DNA of 64,000 nucleotides from Corynebacterium mucifaciens (GTDB lineage Bacteria; Actinomycetota; Actinomycetes; Mycobacteriales; Mycobacteriaceae), in NCBI RefSeq assembly GCF_012396315.1, contig NZ_JAAXPF010000007.1, positions 1-64,000 of the forward strand, read 5' to 3'. The position numbers were made by a program, and so were the translations under genes. Position 1 is the stretch's first letter. Every line of letters begins with the position of its first letter. Positions 25,945 through 33,995 of the stretch are shown here, one piece after another. The notes under the pieces were generated by a model that was not told the origin of the DNA, did not search any database, and worked only from the letters and a program-made list of their open reading frames with translations.

Positions 25945-28317
25945 TTAGAACCAGGTGGCGGGGCGCACCTTGTTGGCCATGTCCACCAAAGCGTACCGGT
26001 GCCTGGGGTAGGGGGCGATGCGCGCCTGCGCCCGCAACGTGTGCGCCAGCCCGCGTCGCAGCTCCCGCATGGTGAAGGGGTACTCAAACAGGGGAGCGGG
26101 GCCGGCGGTGCCGTGTTCGCGCAGGTGGGTGAGCCCCGCTTCGATCACGGACACCTTGATCTGCAAGAAGCGCGGTTCGGTGGAGGGGATCTGCTCCAGG
26201 CGCCGGGCAGCCAGGCGGATCTGCGACTCGGTGGGTTGGCCCGCAACCAGGCAGAGGATCGCCGTTAGCTGCGCCATGCGGGAGTGGCGCGAGGCGCCCG
26301 GCACCTTGTCCAGCGCCTTGATGGCCAGGTCCACCTCTTCTTCGCACATGAGCATGCGCGCCAGCCCAAACGCGGACGACACCGTGGTGGGGTTGGTCAG
26401 CCACACTAAGGCGTACAGGCGGATGGCGTGGAAGCGCAGGCCCTCCGGCGACGGCGTGTGCATGGACCAGGTGGCGTCGGTGACCCCGGACGCGGCCATC
26501 TGCTCGAACGCGGAGTTCGGCACGTCGCAGAGGTGCTGGGCGAGGCCGGCAGCTGCGGGCGCGAGCTCGTCGTCAAGCAGTTCGCTGTCCTGCAACCCTT
26601 CTTCCTGCAGGATGAGCTCGCTGACGGCCGCCAGCGCCAGCTTCGGCGCGGCCTCGCCCGGCAGCTGGTACAGCACCTGCGCGAACGAGTTCTTGGCGGC
26701 GTCGAAGTTGCCCAGCAGCGTCTCCACCACGCCGGTGTACCAGCAGTAGCGCCAGTTGGAGCCGAAGCGCTCGGTCAGCGAGCGCAGCCAGGCGCGCGCC
26801 TGCCCGGTCAGGCCCAGGTCAATCATGGTGCGCACGACGCCGAACGGGATCTCCACCGAGTGCTCGTACTGCGGGGTGGACATGGCGTGGCGCAGCATCT
26901 CGAGCGTTTCGCGCGGCTCGGCGTAGGAGGATCCCTGCAGCATGGTGGCGCCGACGTCGGAGCGGTCGATCAGCGGCGAGGGCAGCGCGGCCACCACTTC
27001 CTGCGGGGTGATGTCCACGCTGCGCGCGATGCCGTCGATGAGCTGGTCGGTGCGAAACACCAGGTGTTTGGTGCCGAATGTCGTGCGCTGCGGCGAGAAG
27101 AGCGAGTGCTGCGCGGGGAACGTGCGCCCGTCGCGCACCGCCACCACCTCGCGCAACACGCCGAGCAGCTGCGCCTCCAGCTCGGGCAGGCTGGTGAAGC
27201 GCCGCGCCGGGTCCTCGTCGCAGCAGCGCGCGATCAGGCGGTATAGGGAGGTGTACTGGCGAAACAGGGGTTCCTCCGCCGGGGTGGGAATGCCCGCGTC
27301 GTACACGCCGTCGGTCTGCGGCAGGTCCACCACCAGTGACGCGAGCGTGCGCCCCACCGTGTACACGTCCGACGCGATCGAGGGGCCCTGCGACGCCACC
27401 TCCGGCGCCTGGAACCCCTTCGTGCCGTAGATGAAGCCGAAGGCGCCGATGCCGGAGACCGCCCCCATGTCGATCAGCGTGACCCGGTCCTCGGTGACGA
27501 TGATGTTGTCGGGCTTCAGGTCGTTGTACACCACCCCGCGCGAGTGCAAGTAGTCCAGCGCCGGCAGCACCTCGAGGAGGTAGGCGATGGCGATGTCCGG
27601 CTCGATTACTCCGCTTTTCGACGCGTTCCGCCACGCCCGCAAGCTCGGCCCACCCACGTACTCCATGACCGTGAACCCGCCGGGCACGCGCGGATCGTCG
27701 ATGAAGTTAAAAATCTGCACGATGCCGGGGTGGGTGATGTCCGCCAGGAATTCCCGCTCCGCCGCGGCCGCGGCCGCCTCGTCCGGGTTCTCCGTCGAAT
27801 GCAGGCCCTTGAGCACCACCACGCGACCGGCCACGTAGTGGTCCTGCGCCAGGTAGATCCAGCCCATGCCGCCGTGGGCGATCACACCCATGATCTCGTA
27901 CTGGCCGGCCACCACGTCGCCCGGCTGCAGCACCGGCGGTGTGAGCCCCTTGCGCACCACGGCCGGCTCCGGGTCGATCAGCGCCTCCTTCGGCTGCGTC
28001 GGCTCCACCCAGGGCAGCTCCACCATGCCGTCGGCCACCACGCGGGTGACGCGCCGGGCGCCGCGGCGCTCGCGGAAGGTGTCCAGCGCCTGCCTGCGCG
28101 AGCGCTGCGACGTGTCCTCGCGCTTGCCGCCCTTGCGCAGCTTGTCCAAGTCCTGGAGCAGCCCGGCCATCTCGCCCATGGCCGAGTAGTCGGTCTCGTC
28201 CTCGTCGTCCGCAAAGGGGTCGAACGCGACGGCCTCGGTGGCCGGCTCCTCGTCGTCGGCGAACGGGTCGAACGCGACGGCCTCGGTGGGTTGGGCTTCT
28301 TCGGGTGTGTCGCTCAT
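25945..28317 (-). CDS. pknG: Soluble serine/threonine protein kinase PknG
   Basis: A 790-residue kinase. The start is the ATG at 28317, which overlaps the glnH stop as ATGA. The N-terminal tail carries a perfect 13-residue duplication, TEAVAFDPFADDE at 11-23 and 27-39, each starting with a Thr. The rubredoxin-like CxxCG pairs of mycobacterial PknG are absent. The kinase domain has GVIAHGGMGWIYLA, catalytic YNDLKPDN and DMGA in place of DFG; a long TPR-rich C-terminal half follows. In C. glutamicum PknG phosphorylates OdhI and so relieves inhibition of 2-oxoglutarate dehydrogenase. GlnH and GlnX, encoded upstream, feed the signal. Confidence 0.94.
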   Translation of the reverse strand: MSDTPEEAQPTEAVAFDPFADDEEPATEAVAFDPFADDEDETDYSAMGEMAGLLQDLDKLRKGGKREDTSQRSRRQALDTFRERRGARRVTRVVADGMVELPWVEPTQPKEALIDPEPAVVRKGLTPPVLQPGDVVAGQYEIMGVIAHGGMGWIYLAQDHYVAGRVVVLKGLHSTENPDEAAAAAAEREFLADITHPGIVQIFNFIDDPRVPGGFTVMEYVGGPSLRAWRNASKSGVIEPDIAIAYLLEVLPALDYLHSRGVVYNDLKPDNIIVTEDRVTLIDMGAVSGIGAFGFIYGTKGFQAPEVASQGPSIASDVYTVGRTLASLVVDLPQTDGVYDAGIPTPAEEPLFRQYTSLYRLIARCCDEDPARRFTSLPELEAQLLGVLREVVAVRDGRTFPAQHSLFSPQRTTFGTKHLVFRTDQLIDGIARSVDITPQEVVAALPSPLIDRSDVGATMLQGSSYAEPRETLEMLRHAMSTPQYEHSVEIPFGVVRTMIDLGLTGQARAWLRSLTERFGSNWRYCWYTGVVETLLGNFDAAKNSFAQVLYQLPGEAAPKLALAAVSELILQEEGLQDSELLDDELAPAAAGLAQHLCDVPNSAFEQMAASGVTDATWSMHTPSPEGLRFHAIRLYALVWLTNPTTVSSAFGLARMLMCEEEVDLAIKALDKVPGASRHSRMAQLTAILCLVAGQPTESQIRLAARRLEQIPSTEPRFLQIKVSVIEAGLTHLREHGTAGPAPLFEYPFTMRELRRGLAHTLRAQARIAPYPRHRYALVDMANKVRPATWF

Positions 28318-29315
28318 TGCTCCTCTTTCCGGTACATCAGCGGCGGCGGGGAGGATGCTGCGATGGAGCCGCCGAGCCAGGTGCCGTAAAGCTCGGACCA
28401 CGTGCCGTCGTTACGCATGCGCTCCATCGTTGCGTTCACCTGCCGCACGAGGTCCCCCTGGCCCTTGCCCACGGCCACGCCGTAGTACTGCGTGGCCAGC
28501 GTGCCGGGCAGGATGCTCACGTAGGGGTCCTGGGCGGCCAGGCCGGCCAGGATCGCGTCGTCTGCCATGACCGCGTCCGCCTGGAACTGCTGGGTTGCCA
28601 TGAGGCAGTCCGACCACGAGCGGGTGCGCAGCAGCGCCGAGTGCGGGGCGAACGCGCGGGCAATCTGGTCGAGGTTGGTGCCGTCCACGATGCACACCGT
28701 CTTGCCCTCGAGCTGGTTGATGTCTGCCACGCCGCGGTCGCGCGGCACGAGCACGCGCACGCGCGAGGTGAGGTAGGGGGTGGAAAACTCGACCTCGTCT
28801 GCGCGCTCCGGGGTGATGGACATCGTGCGGATGACCACGTCCACATCCCCGGTGTGCAGCGCGTCCGTGCGCGCCGCGGAATCCACGAACCGCAGGTCTA
28901 CACGGTCCGCGCCGGCGGCGTCGCCGAAGATGTCGTCGGCGATGGCGCGGGCGAGATCCACCTCCAACCCCTGCAGGGTGCCGCTGGCAGTATCGCGGTA
29001 AGCCAGCAGGTAGAGGGACTGGTCGATGCCCACCACCAAACGCCCGCGGTCGCGGATGCGGTCCACGCTCGGGGTGACCTCCTCGGCCCCGCGCGGGTTC
29101 AGGGAGCCCTCCCACTGCAGCCGCTGCGGCACGTACGGCTCGGCTGGCAGGCCCTCGGCGTCCTGCAGCGTCGCGTCGGGCGGCAGCGGCAGCACCTCGC
29201 GGGTGGGGGAGGCCGCAAGCTCCGGGTCGGCGGGTGTGTCCACCGGCGTCGGCGCGTCCGCGCAACCGGCAAGCAGCGCCGCCACCGCCACGCATGCGAT
29301 CAGCGTCCGTTTCAC
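28314..29315 (-). CDS. glnH: GlnH-type periplasmic solute-binding lipoprotein
   Basis: A 333-residue lipoprotein. The signal peptide ends in lipobox LLAGC (Cys18), and a Pro/Ala-rich linker precedes the family-3 solute-binding domain (GRLVVGIDQSLYLLAYRD, GLEVDLARAIADDIFGDA, VDVVIRTMSITPERADEVEFSTPYL). In this cluster it is thought to sense extracellular Glu/Asp rather than feed an importer, since no permease is present. The GTG start overlaps the glnX TGA, and the stop overlaps the pknG ATG, so the three genes are translationally coupled. Confidence 0.92.
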   Translation of the reverse strand: MKRTLIACVAVAALLAGCADAPTPVDTPADPELAASPTREVLPLPPDATLQDAEGLPAEPYVPQRLQWEGSLNPRGAEEVTPSVDRIRDRGRLVVGIDQSLYLLAYRDTASGTLQGLEVDLARAIADDIFGDAAGADRVDLRFVDSAARTDALHTGDVDVVIRTMSITPERADEVEFSTPYLTSRVRVLVPRDRGVADINQLEGKTVCIVDGTNLDQIARAFAPHSALLRTRSWSDCLMATQQFQADAVMADDAILAGLAAQDPYVSILPGTLATQYYGVAVGKGQGDLVRQVNATMERMRNDGTWSELYGTWLGGSIAASSPPPLMYRKEEQ

Positions 29316-30694
29316 AGGTACTCACCCAACCTTCTGCGAATGCCGAGCCAGATGCACATCACCGCGAGCACCGACAGCAGCGCCACCGCCGCGGACACCC
29401 GGCGCGTGGCGTCCAGGGAGGCGTCGATGTAAGCCCGGGTGCTCCCGCGCGAAGACGCGATGAGCTCCGACAGCGCGGCGTCGAGCTCCCTGGACGCCGT
29501 CTCGCCTGCCGCGCCCCCGGACGCCAGCAGCGCCGCCGCCTGGTCGTAGCTGCCGGTGTTTAGGGCGGCGACCAGCTCGTTGTGATCGTAGGCCCAGGTG
29601 TTGAGGGCGGCGCGGGCGTCGTCGATAGGCTGCTGGCTGCCGCCGTAGGACTCGACCGTGCCGAGGGCGCCGCTTACTGACGCATACGTTCCGTCAAACG
29701 CCCGCGACGAATGCACAACGGACTGCCGGCGCAGCAGCGCGAAGGTTTCGTCCGTGCGGGTCTCCAACGCGTCGATGCGCGCGGCGGTGAGCTCCTCCCA
29801 CGGCTGGGCGGCGCGCTCGTAACCCACCGAGCCGTTGCGCCACGACTGGTAGTTGGACACGCCCACCCAGCACAGCGACACCACAACAGCGAGCGTGGCG
29901 GCGAGGAAGCCCCGGTTGAGGCGGCGCCGGAACACGCGCCACAGCCACCACTGCGCGAGCAGCAGGAACGCCAGGGCCGCCAGCAGGCCGGACAGCGGGA
30001 CCCACTGGGGCTGGGACAACCGGCGCATCTCCGCCGCCACGTCCGCGCGGGTGAGCGCGTTGACCTCGGAGGCGGCCACCAGCATGCGCGAGCGCATGAT
30101 GCCGGAGGCCTCGGACATGTACGCCACGCCCACCGGGTTGCCCATCCGCTGGTTCACGCGCGCCCGCTCGTTCAGGGCGGCGTAGACGGGAAGGTCGCGC
30201 TGGATGTCGCCCACCAGCGCTTCGATCCGGGCGCTGGAGGGGGAGTCCGCCTCCACCGCGCCCTTGTAAATCTCGCCGGCTGCGGTGACCGCGGTATCGA
30301 TCGCCGCCGCGTACGCCCGCGTGTCCTCCTCCGACAGCGGACCGGGCTGCACAAAGCCGCCGGCGACGATGGTGTCCGCGCGCAGCAGGGAAGTGGACAG
30401 CAGATGGGCGGCGGCGCTCATCGGCTCGGTGGCCTCCCGCACCGTGTCCAGGGCCTGGTTGCGCCCGGCCATGGACTGGCTCATGGACAGCCCCGCCGCC
30501 AACAAACTCGCGGTGAGCAGCACCATCACCACAATGATCTTGCCCGGCGTGGTCTGCGCGAACGCCTTGCTGCGCCGCCCCAGCCGCAGCGGACCGGCCA
30601 GCGGGCCGTGGATCACGCCGTGCAGGCGCGGGTGCGCAGGCCGCGTTTCAAGCTCGTCGAGCCACGCGTCGTCGCTCACCGGCTGCGTCACCAT
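29312..30694 (-). CDS. glnX: GlnX-type transmembrane signalling protein
   Basis: A 460-residue membrane protein starting at the ATG at 30694. A cytoplasmic N-terminus of about 55 residues is followed by a helix (IIVVMVLLTASLLAAG), a ~150-residue helical extracellular domain, two central helices (WVPLSGLLAALAFLLLAQWW and a segment near 250), a second helical extracellular domain (about 280-430) and a final helix (SAAVALLSVLAVMCIWLG). This resembles chemoreceptor-type four-helix sensors. It probably carries the GlnH signal across the membrane to PknG. TATCAT on the minus strand at 30701-30706 ends 6 nt before the ATG. Confidence 0.85.
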   Translation of the reverse strand: MVTQPVSDDAWLDELETRPAHPRLHGVIHGPLAGPLRLGRRSKAFAQTTPGKIIVVMVLLTASLLAAGLSMSQSMAGRNQALDTVREATEPMSAAAHLLSTSLLRADTIVAGGFVQPGPLSEEDTRAYAAAIDTAVTAAGEIYKGAVEADSPSSARIEALVGDIQRDLPVYAALNERARVNQRMGNPVGVAYMSEASGIMRSRMLVAASEVNALTRADVAAEMRRLSQPQWVPLSGLLAALAFLLLAQWWLWRVFRRRLNRGFLAATLAVVVSLCWVGVSNYQSWRNGSVGYERAAQPWEELTAARIDALETRTDETFALLRRQSVVHSSRAFDGTYASVSGALGTVESYGGSQQPIDDARAALNTWAYDHNELVAALNTGSYDQAAALLASGGAAGETASRELDAALSELIASSRGSTRAYIDASLDATRRVSAAVALLSVLAVMCIWLGIRRRLGEYL

Positions 30695-30700
30695 TCCGCA

Positions 30701-30724
30701 ATGATAACCGTTGCCACCTACAGT
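30701..30724. promoter_or_regulatory. Divergent leaderless promoters for glnX and the Nudix gene
   Basis: On the minus strand TATCAT (30701-30706) lies 6 nt before the glnX ATG. On the plus strand TACAGT (30719-30724) lies 7 nt before the Nudix ATG at 30732. The two start codons are only 37 bp apart. Confidence 0.6.
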
Positions 30725-30731
30725 GGGTGCC

Positions 30732-31211
30732 ATGCTTGGCGACGGAAACGGCTGGGTCCACGCACCCGACGGCACACGACTCTGGGGGCTCTACGGCGCG
30801 GCCGGCCTCTTCCTCGTCGCCGGCGAGGGCGACAACGCGAAAGTGCTGCTCCAGCACCGCGCCGTCTGGACCGCCCAAGGCGGCACGTGGGGCGTGCCTG
30901 GCGGTGCCCGCGACAGCCACGAGACCCCGGCCGAGGCCGCCATCCGCGAGTCCGTGGAAGAGTGCGGCATCGACCCGGGCCGCATCCGGGTGGTGCAGGA
31001 ACTGGTCACCACCGACGTGCCCGGGTGGAGCTACACCACCGTCATCGCGCGGTGCGACGCCCCGCTTGCCGTCACCGCCAACGAGGAGTCGGAGGAGCTG
31101 CGGTGGGTGCCACTGCGCGACGTTTCGGGGTTTGCGCTGCACCCGGGCTTCGCGGCGTCGCTAGGCAATGTGCTCGAAATAGCGATGGGGCATACTGATC
31201 CGCATGATTGA
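30732..31211 (+). CDS. Nudix hydrolase
   Basis: A 159-residue protein with a complete Nudix box, GGARDSHETPAEAAIRESVE followed by ECGI, matching GX5EX7REUXEEXGU. The start is the ATG at 30732 (MLGDGNGW) because of the -10 box 7 nt upstream; an upstream TTG at 30711 is rejected. Nudix enzymes hydrolyse nucleoside diphosphate derivatives; the substrate is not predictable. It overlaps the ABC ATPase start by 8 nt. Confidence 0.88.
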   Translation: MLGDGNGWVHAPDGTRLWGLYGAAGLFLVAGEGDNAKVLLQHRAVWTAQGGTWGVPGGARDSHETPAEAAIRESVEECGIDPGRIRVVQELVTTDVPGWSYTTVIARCDAPLAVTANEESEELRWVPLRDVSGFALHPGFAASLGNVLEIAMGHTDPHD

Positions 31212-32142
31212 AGTGCAAGGCCTGACCAAGCGGTACGGCGCCGTCCAAGCGGTTGAAGACCTCACCTTCACGGTCAAACCCGGCGTGGTCACCGGCTTCC
31301 TCGGCCCCAACGGCGCAGGTAAATCCACCACCATGCGCATGATCCTGGGGCTAGACAAACCCACCGCCGGCACCGCGCTCATCGACGGCGTGCCCTACCG
31401 CTCCCTCGAGAACCCCGCGCGCAAAGTGGGCGCGCTTCTCGACGCCAAAGGGGTCCACCCCAACCGCTCCGCCCGCGCCACCCTGCTCTGGCAGGCGCAG
31501 GCGGCGGGCATCGAGCGCTCGCGCGTGGACGAGGTGCTCGCGCTGGTGGGCCTGAGCGACGTCGCCGGCAAGCGCGTCGGCGGCTTCTCCCTCGGCATGG
31601 GGCAGCGCCTCGGCATCGCGGCGGCGCTGCTGGGGGACCCGGAGTACCTGATCCTGGACGAGCCGGTCAACGGCCTCGACCCCGCCGGCATCCGCTGGGT
31701 GCGCAGCCTGCTGCAGTCCCTCGCCGCGGAGGGGCGCACCGTGCTGGTGTCCTCCCACCTGCTCGCCGAGATGGCCCAGACCGCCGAGGAGCTGATCATC
31801 ATCGGGCGCGGGCGCCTGGTGGCCAACACCTCCGTGGCGGAGTTCATCCGCACCAACTCCGGGGTCACCACCATTGTGCGCACGCCGACCGAGGACGCGG
31901 CAGCCGCGCTGGCCGGCGCGTTAGAGCGCGAGGCGGTGGCGTTTCAGCGCGCGGAGGACGCTGACGGCCGCTGGGTGATCGAAGTGCCCGACCGCACCTC
32001 CGACGAGGTCGGCCGCCTGGCGTTCGCCGCCGGCGTGGCACTGTCCGAGCTTTCCGAGCGCCGCGCCTCCCTCGAAGAGGCCTACATGCGATCCACCGAG
32101 GGCCACGCCCAGTACGTCTCATCGGGAGGTACCAATGCTTAA
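31204..32142 (+). CDS. ABC-2 type transporter ATP-binding protein
   Basis: A 312-residue ATPase with Walker A GPNGAGKST, signature GGFSLGMGQR, Walker B YLILDEPVNGLDP and the H-loop SSHLLAEM. The C-terminal ~90 residues are the extension typical of drug or antibiotic exporters of the DrrA/CcmA type. CATACT (31191-31196) ends 7 nt before the ATG, so it may also have its own promoter within the Nudix gene. The permease start overlaps its end by 8 nt. Confidence 0.9.
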   Translation: MIEVQGLTKRYGAVQAVEDLTFTVKPGVVTGFLGPNGAGKSTTMRMILGLDKPTAGTALIDGVPYRSLENPARKVGALLDAKGVHPNRSARATLLWQAQAAGIERSRVDEVLALVGLSDVAGKRVGGFSLGMGQRLGIAAALLGDPEYLILDEPVNGLDPAGIRWVRSLLQSLAAEGRTVLVSSHLLAEMAQTAEELIIIGRGRLVANTSVAEFIRTNSGVTTIVRTPTEDAAAALAGALEREAVAFQRAEDADGRWVIEVPDRTSDEVGRLAFAAGVALSELSERRASLEEAYMRSTEGHAQYVSSGGTNA

Positions 32143-32866
32143 CCTGTTTCCCGCCGAGTGGACCAAGCTGCGCTCCACCGCCTCCTTCTGGTGGACCGCC
32201 GGCCTGATCCTGCTCTTCAGCGCCCTGTACGGCGCACTCTTCGGCACGCTTTCCCGCTCCGGCGGCCTGCCGTACATCCCCCTCCAGGTGGTGGCTACCG
32301 TGGCCATGACCACGGGCATCATCGTGATCGTGCAGCAATCCATGCTGGTCACCACCGAGTACCGCTTTGGCATCCCCGCCACGAACTTCCGGGTGGCGCC
32401 CAAACGGTGGCAGGTGGCCCTGGTCAAGCTGGCACTCGGCGCCCTTCTGGCGGCCGTGCTCACATGCCTGGGGTTGGTCCTCGCCTTCGTGCTCGGCGAC
32501 CTCACCGCCACCGTGCCCGCCGACTGGCCCAGCAACCCCGCCGCGCGGCGCTCGCTGTGGGCCGTGCCGCTGGGGATGGCGCTGATTGCCATGTTCCAGC
32601 AGGGCGTGGGGTGGCTCGTACGCAACACCTCCGGCGCCGTGGTGACGGGCATGGGCATGATGCTGCTGGTAGAGACCGTCGTCGTGCTCATCCCGCGCCT
32701 CGGCCCCGACGTGGCGAAGTACCTCCCGTTTGGCAACCTCATCGCGTTCATGACCAACCAACCCACCGCGTACTGGTCCCTCGGCACGTCGCTGGGCATC
32801 TTCGCGGTGTGGGCGGTGGCGCTGTGGGCCGCTGGCCTGGTCACGCTGGAGGCCCGCGACGCGTAG
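32135..32866 (+). CDS. ABC-2 type transporter permease
   Basis: A 243-residue membrane protein with six hydrophobic segments (about 20-40, 52-72, 95-120, 140-162, 165-188 and 212-235). It starts MLNLFPAEWTKLRST, the usual opening of ABC-2 permeases. Paired with the preceding ATPase it would form an exporter; the substrate is unknown. It ends 53 nt before the first DUF559-type gene. Confidence 0.87.
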   Translation: MLNLFPAEWTKLRSTASFWWTAGLILLFSALYGALFGTLSRSGGLPYIPLQVVATVAMTTGIIVIVQQSMLVTTEYRFGIPATNFRVAPKRWQVALVKLALGALLAAVLTCLGLVLAFVLGDLTATVPADWPSNPAARRSLWAVPLGMALIAMFQQGVGWLVRNTSGAVVTGMGMMLLVETVVVLIPRLGPDVAKYLPFGNLIAFMTNQPTAYWSLGTSLGIFAVWAVALWAAGLVTLEARDA

Positions 32867-32900
32867 GCGGCCCGTATTGGGTACTGTTCGGGCTGGGTTA

Positions 32901-32917
32901 CTGAACGGGGGGTTCAG
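32901..32917 (+). other. Small hairpin over the ribosome site of nuclease gene 1
   Basis: CTGAAC (32901-32906) pairs with GTTCAG (32912-32917), with a G-rich loop that contains the only ribosome-site-like sequence. It ends 2 nt before the ATG at 32920 and could limit translation. Confidence 0.4.
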
Positions 32918-32919
32918 AC

Positions 32920-33927
32920 ATGGAAGGTTCGCGCAAGAACGCGCTGCTGGAGCTGTTGGTGGACGTTCGTCGGGTCGCCGCGCACGACGAGGCGACCCAC
33001 TCGCGGTTACGTGATGGCGAGATGCGGCAGCTGACCGCGTCGGTGTACGTCGAGAAGGCGCAGTGGGACGCGTTGCCCGGCTACGAGCAGGAGTTTCTCC
33101 GGTGCTGCGCCGCGTCCAGGCAGAGCCGGAAGGCGATTTTGGTCGGCTTCTCGGCCGCCCGCATGTGCGACGTGTGGGTGCACTCCGACGTCAAGCCTGG
33201 CGTGCAGGTCGCGTTGCCGAGCGGCAAGCCGCCGTCGGCAAAGTCGCAGAGCCCGGGTATCGAGTACAAGCGAATGGCGGTCCCGGCCGAAGACGTGGTC
33301 GAGCGCGCCGGGATCCGCTTCACCAACGCCGTCCGCACCGCCGTGGATATCGCCCGCAGCGCCGGGGAGCGGTCCGGCATCATCGCGTTTGAAAGCCTCT
33401 TGGCGGGGTGCACCGACGCGCAGGCCGACCTCGTGCGGCAGGAGTGCACGGCGCTGATGCGCCGCATGAAGGGCACGAAGGGCATTGGCAAGGCGCGGGC
33501 TGCGCTCGCGAAGGCCACCAACCGGTCCGAGTCCGCGTACGAGACGCTGCTGCGGCTGATCCTGCAGGAGCACGGCATCACATGCCACGCCCAGGTGAGC
33601 ATTGGCCCGTACCGGGTGGATCTGCTGGCCGGGGACGTCATCATCGAAATCGACGGCCGGGTGAAGTACGCAAAGCAGCCCGAAGACGTGGTGCTGAAAC
33701 AACTCGAGCGGGAGGACTGGTTGCGGGAGCAGGGCTTCAAGGTGCTGCGCGTCAGGACCGGCGAGATCGACCGCAACGAGGTAGAGGTGGTGCGCCGTGT
33801 TCTAGACAAGCTCGAGGAGGAATCGCGGCCGTTGCGGGAGCAGCCGCGCCTGTGCGAGCCGAGGGGGCCGCGGCGCCAGCAGTTCTTCCCCCAAGCGCTG
33901 GCCGAGCAACTCGGCCGCAAATGGTGA
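32920..33927 (+). CDS. DUF559/Vsr-like nuclease-fold protein, paralog 1
   Basis: A 335-residue protein. A helical N-terminal region (EQEFLRCCAASRQSRKAILVGFSAARM near 60-85) precedes a C-terminal PD-(D/E)XK-like core: SESAYETLLRLILQEHGI, YRVDLL, IIEIDGRVKYAK and REDWLREQGFKVLRVRTGEI. These give Glu, Asp, Glu/Asp and Lys at the expected spacing. It shares long identical stretches with the gene at 57936. Such proteins are multi-copy in actinobacteria and often annotated as AbiEi-like or DUF559. Its last codons (...W, TGA) lie inside the first ATGGTGA heptamer of a palindromic repeat. Function unknown. Confidence 0.8.
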   Translation: MEGSRKNALLELLVDVRRVAAHDEATHSRLRDGEMRQLTASVYVEKAQWDALPGYEQEFLRCCAASRQSRKAILVGFSAARMCDVWVHSDVKPGVQVALPSGKPPSAKSQSPGIEYKRMAVPAEDVVERAGIRFTNAVRTAVDIARSAGERSGIIAFESLLAGCTDAQADLVRQECTALMRRMKGTKGIGKARAALAKATNRSESAYETLLRLILQEHGITCHAQVSIGPYRVDLLAGDVIIEIDGRVKYAKQPEDVVLKQLEREDWLREQGFKVLRVRTGEIDRNEVEVVRRVLDKLEEESRPLREQPRLCEPRGPRRQQFFPQALAEQLGRKW

Positions 33928-33985
33928 ACTAAGCATGGTGAGAATGCGCCAAAATGGGCCAGTTTCACCATCCTTGGTTCACCAT
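33921..33985. repeat. ATGGTGA-type palindromic repeat, copy 1
   Basis: ATGGTGA (33921-33927), N7, ATGGTGA (33935-33941), a 23-nt loop, TCACCAT (33965-33971), N7, TCACCAT (33979-33985). The 21-nt arms are inverted with two mismatches. It overlaps the stop codon of the nuclease gene and ends 11 nt before the convergent cls stop, so it could also act as a bidirectional terminator. Confidence 0.88.
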
Positions 33986-33995
33986 CTGCGTACCC

